Source of the DNA: Candidatus Nitrohelix vancouverensis | Lineage (GTDB): Bacteria; Nitrospinota; Nitrospinia; Nitrospinales; VA-1 | DNA length: 64,000 nucleotides | Direction of reading: 5' to 3' | NCBI GenBank assembly: GCA_015698305.1 | Contig: CP048620.1 | Coordinates: 248,001 to 312,000 of the forward strand | Translations under genes and position numbers: made by a program | Shown here: positions 37,049 through 44,111 of the stretch, one piece after another | Numbering within the stretch: position 1 is the first letter of the stretch | How the letters are laid out: each line of letters begins with the position of its first letter | Notes under the pieces: generated by a model | What the model was told of the DNA's origin: nothing | Databases searched by the model: none | The model's input: only the letters and a program-made list of their open reading frames with translations

Positions 37049-37917
37049 AAGTAAATATCTTTATAAGTGCGGTTATTATTTGAACAGGCTCATCATAATA
37101 AAATGCTTAAAAGATTGAAAGCAAGGTACAAAAATAATTGAAAGCATCATATGAAACATAAAAAAAATAAAAGAATAGACAAACCCGAAGGTTTACTCGC
37201 TCCAAATAAACCATTCTCCTTGCGAACAAGGCGATTTCAATCTAAAACGTCTCACGGATTCACCCACAATACCCTGCGCAAAAATCCCTTACCGCAAATC
37301 AATCCCGCCACTTGGACCAAAGACCTCTAACTTTTGCTTAGAACATTGCCGGAAGCCTGAATTTCATGAAAATTGTACAACCGATGCCGATCTGGAGTCT
37401 TGATAATATACAGCCCTACAATGGATGGCGCGAATTTGGCTATTTAATGAAAACCCCTTCCATATCCTGACTCCGGCTCCACCGGTCGGTCGATTCTATA
37501 ACCACAATTATCCCGACTTGAAAAATTTCGCTTGGAAACAAACGCCAATTCATATTATGATAATGATTGTCATTATTATGAATAAGATCGATCACTAGAA
37601 GATTTTTGCCCAAAAACCCCATACAGCCTCCGATCTGGCCCTTTCGACAAAGCGCCTGGCGAAAAAATTAAATTTAAATGATTCTTTTTTTCAAAATGGG
37701 TAAGGGTTTTTCGCTCTCATACGTCTTATATAGGAAAGCCCCATTGCATAGCCATGTGTCGGGAAGAGTTTTTCTATTGAACTCAGGCTTTAATTTACGG
37801 TCTTGCGCCGTAGCTCTTGCCTGCTTCCCGTTGTTCCAGAAATCTGGAATTTTCGCAGGTTGTGCCGGGATTTGTTTTTTCAAAGGATTTTATCAACCTT
37901 ACTGATCGGAAAAACTC
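37049..37917. other. AT-rich stretch before exbB
   Basis: About 870 nt with no convincing gene. It holds the promoter and Fur-box-like site near 37532-37577. A 59-codon frame (37151-37330, plus strand, basic product starting MKHKKNKRID) has no clear ribosome-binding site and is left uncalled. Confidence 0.5.
37532..37577 (+). promoter_or_regulatory. promoter with overlapping Fur-box-like site
   Basis: The site GATAATGATTGTCATTATT (37559-37577) matches the classic 19-bp Fur box at about 16 positions. A possible promoter TTGGAA (37532-37537), 18-nt spacer, TATGAT (37556-37561) has its -10 box under the site, so bound Fur would block it. It points to exbB, about 340 nt downstream. The long leader is unexplained. 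Confidence 0.65.
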
Positions 37918-38613
37918 ATGTTTGACGCCATTCAATCAGCCGTGGACCTGATACTCAAGGGTGGGCCTGTCATGCTCCCCATCTTTTTATTTTCTCTGGG
38001 CGCGATGACCATCATATTCGAGCGACTCTATTATTTTCATAAACGCCGGGAAAACCCCGAACAACTTTTCAATGCGGTTCACTCCCTGATCTCCAGAGGG
38101 CAATGCGACCAAAGCCTTGAGGTCTGCAAAGAACATCCAGGCCCGGTCGGTCGCCTGCTGGAAACCGGCATTCAGAACCGCCACGTCTCCGAAAAAAAAC
38201 TCGAAGAACTGCTGGATCTTTCCGCCCAAAGCGAACTCAAAAAAATGGGGAAATACACCCGCGCCCTTGAAGTCATCGCGACGGTTTCTCCCTTGATGGG
38301 TTTGCTGGGAACCGTGATCGGGATGGTTCAGGCCTTCAACAAGGTCGCTGAATATTCAGGGCAAGTCGAACCGAGCCTTCTTGCGGGCGGCATCTGGGTC
38401 GCCCTGCTAACGACTGCGGCGGGGCTGGCAGTGGCAATACCGGCGTCCATCATGTCGCATTATTTCGATCAGAAAATCGAAGCGGCGTCGGCCTCGCTCA
38501 GTCAGTTTGGTCAAAAGCTCATTCACGCTTTGGAGGAGGCTCCCTTTCGTCCCGCCAATGGCAAGCCGTCTCACCGACCGGAAACTCCCCAACTGGCGCA
38601 CGCCTCCAGGTAA
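37918..38613 (+). CDS. exbB: ExbB/TolQ-type proton channel
   Basis: The 231-residue protein has three membrane segments (about 18-38, 120-145 and 160-185) in the MotA/TolQ/ExbB layout, with SPLMGLLGTVIGMVQAF and AGGIWVALLTTAAGLAVAIPA holding the pore helices. With ExbD it uses the proton gradient to power TonB. It heads a tight operon exbB-exbD-exbD-tonB after a Fur-box-like site. Confidence 0.92.
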   Translation: MFDAIQSAVDLILKGGPVMLPIFLFSLGAMTIIFERLYYFHKRRENPEQLFNAVHSLISRGQCDQSLEVCKEHPGPVGRLLETGIQNRHVSEKKLEELLDLSAQSELKKMGKYTRALEVIATVSPLMGLLGTVIGMVQAFNKVAEYSGQVEPSLLAGGIWVALLTTAAGLAVAIPASIMSHYFDQKIEAASASLSQFGQKLIHALEEAPFRPANGKPSHRPETPQLAHASR

Positions 38614-38619
38614 GATCCC

Positions 38620-39018
38620 ATGCTTTCACAGGTGAAACCCAAGAGGAAATTGTCCAAGCTGGATATGGCGCCGCTCATTGACGTGGTTTTTCTGCTATTG
38701 ATTTTTTTCATGCTGACCTTTGCGATTCAAAGCCAGGGGATTGAGATCAGCCTCCCTCAAGGGGAGTCGATGGAGGCGCCCAAGCTGGCTCCCATCACCA
38801 TAAGCATGAACGACTCCATGGAACTCCGCATCGACGATCAACGCGTTGCCTTGAACGAGTTGAAAGATACCTTGTCCGCTCAGTTAAAAAAACGCGACGA
38901 CAAAAGGGTTCTGATTGAGGCGCACAAAAACACGCCCTACGAGGGCTTCGCCAAAGTTCTCGACCTCTCCCGTCTGGCGGGAGCCGAGGGTTTTTCCATT
39001 GTGAAACAGGAAGGATAA
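38620..39018 (+). CDS. exbD: ExbD/TolR protein, first copy
   Basis: The 132-residue protein has one N-terminal membrane helix preceded by MAPLIDVVFLLLIFFMLTF; the Asp in PLIDVV is the conserved proton-carrying residue. A periplasmic peptidoglycan-binding-like domain follows (DDKRVLIEAHKNTPYEGFAK). It lies 6 nt after exbB and 4 nt before the second exbD. Confidence 0.92.
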   Translation: MLSQVKPKRKLSKLDMAPLIDVVFLLLIFFMLTFAIQSQGIEISLPQGESMEAPKLAPITISMNDSMELRIDDQRVALNELKDTLSAQLKKRDDKRVLIEAHKNTPYEGFAKVLDLSRLAGAEGFSIVKQEG

Positions 39019-39022
39019 AGTC

Positions 39023-39445
39023 ATGTTCCGGGTAACAAAAAACGTCAAAACACCAGCCCGTCTGGATTTGGTGCCATTGATCAATATCGTGTTTTTACTG
39101 CTGATCTTCTTCATGCTCACCACGACGGCCATGAGCCAGAAGAATAAAATCGAGTTGCCCAAAGCGGAATCGGCGACGCTGAAAAACAAGACGCCCATTG
39201 TGATCGGCATCATTCCCGGCGATCAAATCGAACTGGACCGAACCATCGTAGCCATTGAAAGTCTGGGGCCTCTGCTCAAGGACAAAATTCAAGCGCAGGA
39301 CAACAAGCTGATCGAAATCCAGGCCGACAAGTCCGTTAATTTCTCAATTTTCAGCCAGGTCGTCGAAGCGGCGCAGGAGGCGGGCGCGGCGGATTTCATC
39401 CTCGCCGCAGAACAAGCGCCACAGGACTCACAGCCTTCCTCATGA
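39023..39445 (+). CDS. ExbD/TolR protein, second copy with Asn in place of the helix Asp
   Basis: The 140-residue protein has the same single-helix layout (LDLVPLINIVFLLLIFFMLT) as the first ExbD but reads PLIN where the proton-carrying Asp is expected. If the alignment holds, this copy cannot carry protons by itself and may work in a mixed dimer with the first ExbD. It overlaps tonB by 4 nt. Confidence 0.88.
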   Translation: MFRVTKNVKTPARLDLVPLINIVFLLLIFFMLTTTAMSQKNKIELPKAESATLKNKTPIVIGIIPGDQIELDRTIVAIESLGPLLKDKIQAQDNKLIEIQADKSVNFSIFSQVVEAAQEAGAADFILAAEQAPQDSQPSS

Positions 39446-40467
39446 ACGATACAATGCATCCCGAATCCACCCTGTACGCGGCGTTTGGCGCCGTCGGCGC
39501 CCACCTGCTTCTATTCGTCATCGCCGGTTCGATTGTTTTGAACCAGCCCCCCACCCCCCTGCCACCGCCAAAACCTTACAAGCTTGAAATGATCGAGCCG
39601 CCCCCAGTTCCTCCCGCCAAAAAACCCGAGGCGCCGCCTGCTCCTGCAAAACCCCAGCCTCCCACCGCTCTACCCCGACAGGCGAAACTTGAGATCAGCG
39701 AAGCGGTTCCCCTAACCGACCCCAGCGCTCCAAAGGTCATGAAACCTCTTCCCGTCGACCCCACGACGCCGCAACAGGCCATCCAGATCAATACGGAAGT
39801 CGCGCGCATCACGCCTCCAGACGTCAAAATGCCGCAACGCGTTCTGTTCGAGAAAACCATTCACACCTCACGAACCGGCTCGCTTCAAGTATCTCAAACA
39901 AATCCCTCCCTTGCCGCCAGCGCCAATCAATGGCAACCGCGAACGCAAACCGTCGTGGTCGCATCTTCGGGAGCGCGCAAAGGCAGTTCCCTGATCTCCG
40001 GAAGCGGACCGACGGGCCTAGCGGTTCCCATCCAAACCGCCAGGAAATTTTCTCCCGAACCATCGACAGGTAAAACAAAAGGCATCGCCAGAACGCGCAT
40101 GGTTTCGGCCGACAGCAAGATTGTGGAAACAGGCTTTCTCAAGTCGCGACCCGCGCCAGCCATGCAGGGAGGCAACGCGCTGGATGGGTACGCTCAGGGC
40201 ATCAAACAAAAAATTGAATCAGAAAAAAAATACCCGCCGCGAGCGAAACGGCTTGGCAATGAAGGAACGGTTGTGATCCGTTTCACAATTCTAAAAAATG
40301 GAAACATCACGGACATTGAGATGGTCTCCGGATCGAAATACAAAAGCATCAACGAAGCCGCCCTGAAGGCGGTCAGGAAGGCGGCCCCCTTCCCTCACCT
40401 GCCGGACGAAATCGGGCGGGACTCGTTGAAACTGGTTTTACCGTTTAATTTTGAACTCACCAGATAA
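39442..40467 (+). CDS. tonB: TonB energy transducer
   Basis: The 341-residue protein has an N-terminal membrane anchor (VGAHLLLFVIAGSIVL), a Pro-rich span of the periplasm (about 35-75, PPPKPYKLEMIEPPPVPPAK) and a C-terminal TonB domain (about 250-341, YPPRAKRLGNEGTVVIRFTI, then AALKAVRKAAPFPHLP). It transfers energy from ExbBD to outer-membrane receptors such as the one at 44112. Overlap with exbD shows one operon. Confidence 0.92.
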   Translation: MNDTMHPESTLYAAFGAVGAHLLLFVIAGSIVLNQPPTPLPPPKPYKLEMIEPPPVPPAKKPEAPPAPAKPQPPTALPRQAKLEISEAVPLTDPSAPKVMKPLPVDPTTPQQAIQINTEVARITPPDVKMPQRVLFEKTIHTSRTGSLQVSQTNPSLAASANQWQPRTQTVVVASSGARKGSSLISGSGPTGLAVPIQTARKFSPEPSTGKTKGIARTRMVSADSKIVETGFLKSRPAPAMQGGNALDGYAQGIKQKIESEKKYPPRAKRLGNEGTVVIRFTILKNGNITDIEMVSGSKYKSINEAALKAVRKAAPFPHLPDEIGRDSLKLVLPFNFELTR

Positions 40468-40502
40468 CAGATAATACTCAACCTTTATTCAGGAAAAAAT
40501 TC

Positions 40503-41231
40503 ATGCCCAGGACCCATCAAATCGCGAGCGCCGTATTAGCCACCTGTCTTGCATGGAGCGGTCAATCCTTCGCCGCAGTCACCGAACTCGACTCCAATTT
40601 CGACGGCAAGGTCGACCAATGGCATCACCTGTCCGAAGACAAAAAGGTCGTTAAAGTGGAGCATGACGCAGATTTCAACGGCCAGGTGGATCAAGTCGAG
40701 TACTTTGACGACGCCAACAATCTTACCAAAGTCAGCTTCGACCGCAATCAGGACGGCACAATGGATCATTTTCAATTTTACAATGCAGACGGTTCGCTGG
40801 CGCGCACCGAAAAATCCAACAAAATGGACGGTAAAATTGACTCCAAAGAATTCTACGGCCCCAATGCTAAAATCAGGAAAGTCGAATTTGACGCAAACGG
40901 CGACGGCAGTTTTGATACGACTCAATTCTATGACGACAACGGCGTACTGACCCACCTGGAAAAGGATACAAACAATAACGGCCAAATCGACCGCTGGAGT
41001 TATTTCAAAGCGAACAAGGAAATTGACTATTCCGCTTTCGACACCACCGGCAACGGCAAACCCGATCAATGGCAATATTTTTCAGGCGGTAACACCATCA
41101 GCAAGGTTGACTACGATACCAACTCGGATGGCGAGGCGGATCGTTGGGAAATATTTGAGGAAGGAAAACTTAATAAAATTGAGCTGGATCGCAACTTCGA
41201 TGGCAAAGCCGACCAGATCATCAATCAGTAG
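40503..41231 (+). CDS. exported repeat protein with calcium-type DxDxDG loops
   Basis: After a signal peptide (AVLATCLAWSGQSFA) come about nine units of 24-26 residues. Each pairs an acidic loop (DSNFDGKVDQW, DRNQDGTMDHF, DANGDGSFDTT, DTNNNGQIDRW, DTNSDGEADRW) with a strand. The loops resemble EF-hand or thrombospondin type 3 calcium sites. The protein is probably periplasmic or secreted and could bind calcium or another divalent metal. It follows tonB by 35 nt, so a role in metal handling is possible but unproven. Confidence 0.8.
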   Translation: MPRTHQIASAVLATCLAWSGQSFAAVTELDSNFDGKVDQWHHLSEDKKVVKVEHDADFNGQVDQVEYFDDANNLTKVSFDRNQDGTMDHFQFYNADGSLARTEKSNKMDGKIDSKEFYGPNAKIRKVEFDANGDGSFDTTQFYDDNGVLTHLEKDTNNNGQIDRWSYFKANKEIDYSAFDTTGNGKPDQWQYFSGGNTISKVDYDTNSDGEADRWEIFEEGKLNKIELDRNFDGKADQIINQ

Positions 41232-41346
41232 AGAAACGAACCAGAAGCGGGGGCTTGAAATAAGACCTGAGTCTTTCAATCTGTGAGAGAAGGAGCAAAG
41301 CCGCTACAGGTTGATGCGTAAGAATAAAAGGATTGGAAATTAATAA

Positions 41347-42321
41347 TCAGTAAAGGACGCGAATAGAACCCAGTCGCTGGATGTCCATCTGCAATGTGCG
41401 GGCGATGATTTCGGGAGCCAGATCGAGGCTGTCAATATTGTAAGTGGCCGTGAGCCGCTTTTCCAAAAAGTCGCGATTGGCTACGATAAGTGTTCCGGGA
41501 AGGTAACGATTGATTTCCGAAACCACTTCTTCCAGCGGCGTTCCGCTGAACACCAATTGACCCTGGGCCCAGTCAGCGGGTAAGGTTCTTTGCTCTATGG
41601 AAATATCTCCGTTTGGTTCCAGGCGGGCGTAATCATGCGATTCGAGAATCCGTTTCTCGCGCGTTGCAACTCCGAAGGATTCCGTCCAGACCTTGCCTTC
41701 AAGCACGTAGGCTTCATCATTATCGTCTTCGGTCCGCACCACAAAGCGCGTGCCGACCACCGTCACCTTGCCGTGTCGCATGTCGATTGTGAATGGACGC
41801 TCAGTGTCTTTGACCACCTCAAACAGGGCTTCCCCCTGAATCAAACGGATCTTTCTTTGCCTTGAATTAAAGTCGATGTCCAACGCGCTGTCTGTGTTCA
41901 ACAGAACGACCGAACCATCGTCGAGATGAACGCGCCTCTGCTCGCCCACTCGCGTTCTTTGATCGGCAAACTGAGCAGACCAGTCAAAAAACGACAGGGG
42001 AAGCAAGAGCGCAAAAACGACGCCGACGACCCAGCGCCATCTCATCTTGCCGCAAATTGCAGATTGGGGAGATCCTGCAATATCGTCCGGAGTCACGCAA
42101 TCCAGCGCCGATTTCAATTCGGGGCTTTGCATGAAGTCGTCCAACTCCTGCAAGGCTTCCCGATTTGCCAGGTCCTTGCTCGCCCACTCCTCCGCGCGTC
42201 GCTTGGCAGATTCTGCATCCTCGGAATTTTCCATATCCAGCCAGAAGTCAATGGCCCTGTCAGAGCTCCGACGCTGGTTGAAATCGGATTTTCGAGAAAA
42301 GGGACGAGATTTTTTTGTCAT
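41347..42321 (-). CDS. fecR: FecR-family anti-sigma/sigma-regulator
   Basis: The 324-residue protein has a cytoplasmic N-terminal DUF4880-like part (AIDFWLDMENSEDAESA, then RAEEWASKDLANREALQEL), one membrane segment (about 95-112, RWVVGVVFALLLPLSFF), and a periplasmic FecR domain (VHLDDGSVVLLNTDSALDI, GEALFEVVKDTERPF, GTRFVVR) plus a C-terminal signalling part. It would receive the signal from the FecA-type receptor and control an ECF sigma factor. A decayed sigma gene, not an intact one, lies just upstream. Confidence 0.92.
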   Translation of the reverse strand: MTKKSRPFSRKSDFNQRRSSDRAIDFWLDMENSEDAESAKRRAEEWASKDLANREALQELDDFMQSPELKSALDCVTPDDIAGSPQSAICGKMRWRWVVGVVFALLLPLSFFDWSAQFADQRTRVGEQRRVHLDDGSVVLLNTDSALDIDFNSRQRKIRLIQGEALFEVVKDTERPFTIDMRHGKVTVVGTRFVVRTEDDNDEAYVLEGKVWTESFGVATREKRILESHDYARLEPNGDISIEQRTLPADWAQGQLVFSGTPLEEVVSEINRYLPGTLIVANRDFLEKRLTATYNIDSLDLAPEIIARTLQMDIQRLGSIRVLY

Positions 42322-42410
42322 CGAGAAAACCTGTAAGAAATCACAATGTAAACATTCTACAATATTAAGACACAGATTTACCTCAATCCCGCATCTAAAA
42401 CATCAAATTA

Positions 42411-42551
42411 TTACCAATATGCCGTTATATAATTCCGGAATTTCTGAATGGCCTGTTTGAAATTTTTCTCGACTGTGCATAGAGAAACCCTGTAGCGCTC
42501 AGCGAAAAATTTTGGCTTTCAGCCCCAGGATTTGAAGGGGATTGATACCTC
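42411..42551 (-). pseudogene. remnant of an ECF sigma gene (region 4, 'fecI)
   Basis: In one minus-strand frame the sequence reads IPFKSWG-stop-KPKFFAERYRVSL, then CTVEKNFKQAIQKFRN. It aligns along its length with ILFKSKGWKQKQIARHYGVSL, then STVEKKIKRAIKQCRD of the intact sigma factor at 47035. The internal TGA (42519-42521) stands where the intact gene has Trp. Only the C-terminal DNA-binding part is left. It lies just upstream of fecR, the normal fecI position. Confidence 0.75.
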
Positions 42552-42559
42552 GAAAATTC

Positions 42560-42658
42560 TTAATGCGTTCCCGCCTGAAACAGAATTTTAGCAATGGCCC
42601 TCCTCTGCCGGGTCAAGCGGACCTTTTGTTTCGCGCACTGACTTTCAATGACGTTCAT
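42560..42658 (-). pseudogene. truncated Fur-family regulator N-terminus
   Basis: An ATG at 42656-42658 with a GGAAG five to six nt upstream starts a 32-residue frame ending VRLTRQRRAIAKILFQAGTH, which matches the start of the Fur-family DNA-binding domain (LT-x-QR-x-I-x-x-x-L, then a gap and H). A TAA then stops it, and the fecI remnant begins within 9 nt. The layout suggests a deletion that joined the start of a fur-like gene to the end of a fecI-like gene. Confidence 0.6.
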
Positions 42659-42705
42659 ACCGCTTCCATTATTTTATTAGATCAAAAACCATTCCTTTAT
42701 TTTCC

Positions 42706-43989
42706 TCATGAAGACGAGTCTCTGGTCTCCAGACGAGCGCTCGTCAATTTTACCCCTGGCCTGGTCCGGGGGAGACGCTTCTTCCACCAGATCACAATAC
42801 CCGTCAGGGACAACAGCGCGACCACGAGACCTGTGATTGAAATGAGTATGCGCCCCGGCAATCCCGCGATCTGCCCGGTGTGAAGCGGAAACTGAATCTG
42901 CATGAAAAGATCGCCCGTCGTTCCCTCTCCGGGAATACGCGCCCCCAAAGCCTTTCCATCAATCCCGTCAAAATACAGATGGTTTGTGCCTCGCCCCAAA
43001 CCGGATGGATGGTCTGGCCCGAAACGCACGACATAGACTCCTATCGAGTCCGAATAAAACGCGCCGCCCGCTGGCATGTCCCAGCCCCGTTCTTGCGCTT
43101 CGCGCTCTGCGACCGGGATGATTTCACGAAAGCTCCTCTTTGGAACGATTGGATCCTCGACCGGTCGCGGCTCGCGCAGATCAAACGGCGTCGCTGTGTA
43201 AGAAGAAAAAATGGAAACGATCGGTTTGAACACTTCTTTGCCTAGATTGAGATACAGTCCGCTGACGGAAAGCATCAGCAGAACCCCCCAGAACCAAAGC
43301 CCACCCGCCCGGTGCAAATCAAAATTCACTCGATAGGGTCCCGCGTTGCGTTTTAACTTCCAGGCGGGCTTCCACTTACTGATCAACGGTCTGTCATTGG
43401 GAAAGGTCAACCAGGCGCCGACAAAACAGTCGAAAATCCACACGAAGGCCACAATGCCCATGAACCACCAGCCCCAGCGATCCGGCAGGTGCAGGCTGTA
43501 GTGCATTTTATAAAGGAAAGGCAGGAGGTTTCTGCGCTCCAGACAACATTCGCCCCAATCGCGCTTGCCAATGATTTCACCGCTGTAGGGATTAACAAAT
43601 ATTTGATCGTAGCCCAAATCATAGAGCTTGCCCGTCGCCGGATTGAAATTGGGATCGACCCCGAATTCCAGCGAGTGACCCGGCTCCAGTTCGAAAGGCA
43701 CGGAACTGATCCGAAATTCCGGATTTTCTTTCTCCAGACGCTCAGCGATGGCCATAGGAGCCTGCGTTGCGCCGCTCTCTTCGTCAACGAGGAACAGTTC
43801 GGGATTCAGCGCCTCGTCCAGTTCATGATAAAACGCGATGACGCTACCGGTCAGCCCCGCGATGATGAGAAAAATCGCCATCCCCAGCCCGGCCCATCGA
43901 TGCAAACGCACCAGAGCGTCGCGCAGGGTCGGGGATGATGGACTCTCCTCTTGAACTTTTGTTGAATGCATCGTCAACTTTCGCCCCAT
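42706..43989 (-). CDS. PepSY-associated membrane protein (PiuB family)
   Basis: The 427-residue protein has four main membrane segments and the PepSY-TM pattern: LHRWAGLGMAIFLIIAGLTG near the N-terminus, YKMHYSLHLPDRWGWWFMG, FDLHRAGGLWFWGVLLMLS and a C-terminal HTGQIAGLPGRILISITGLV. Paired His in the helices may bind heme. Such proteins are iron-regulated and sit next to siderophore receptors, where some reduce ferric iron. It follows the receptor gene on the same strand by about 120 nt. Confidence 0.9.
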   Translation of the reverse strand: MGRKLTMHSTKVQEESPSSPTLRDALVRLHRWAGLGMAIFLIIAGLTGSVIAFYHELDEALNPELFLVDEESGATQAPMAIAERLEKENPEFRISSVPFELEPGHSLEFGVDPNFNPATGKLYDLGYDQIFVNPYSGEIIGKRDWGECCLERRNLLPFLYKMHYSLHLPDRWGWWFMGIVAFVWIFDCFVGAWLTFPNDRPLISKWKPAWKLKRNAGPYRVNFDLHRAGGLWFWGVLLMLSVSGLYLNLGKEVFKPIVSIFSSYTATPFDLREPRPVEDPIVPKRSFREIIPVAEREAQERGWDMPAGGAFYSDSIGVYVVRFGPDHPSGLGRGTNHLYFDGIDGKALGARIPGEGTTGDLFMQIQFPLHTGQIAGLPGRILISITGLVVALLSLTGIVIWWKKRLPRTRPGVKLTSARLETRDSSS

Positions 43990-44111
43990 TTTAAAATTGA
44001 TTACAGATCAGCGTAAAATCCGATCCCGCCCTGGAGGGCGGGATCGGCCCATTGCATCGCGTTTTTAAAAATGCGATTCTCGCGCAAGCGCGCCTTGACT
44101 CCTGACTCTCT

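Noticed and set aside
37151-37330. 59-codon basic frame in the AT-rich stretch
   Set aside because: No clear ribosome-binding site and no recognisable domain; left as a possibility only.
37678-37905. 75-codon plus-strand frame just before exbB
   Set aside because: No ribosome-binding site, no family features, odd Cys/Phe-rich composition; the region also has an equally long frame on the other strand.
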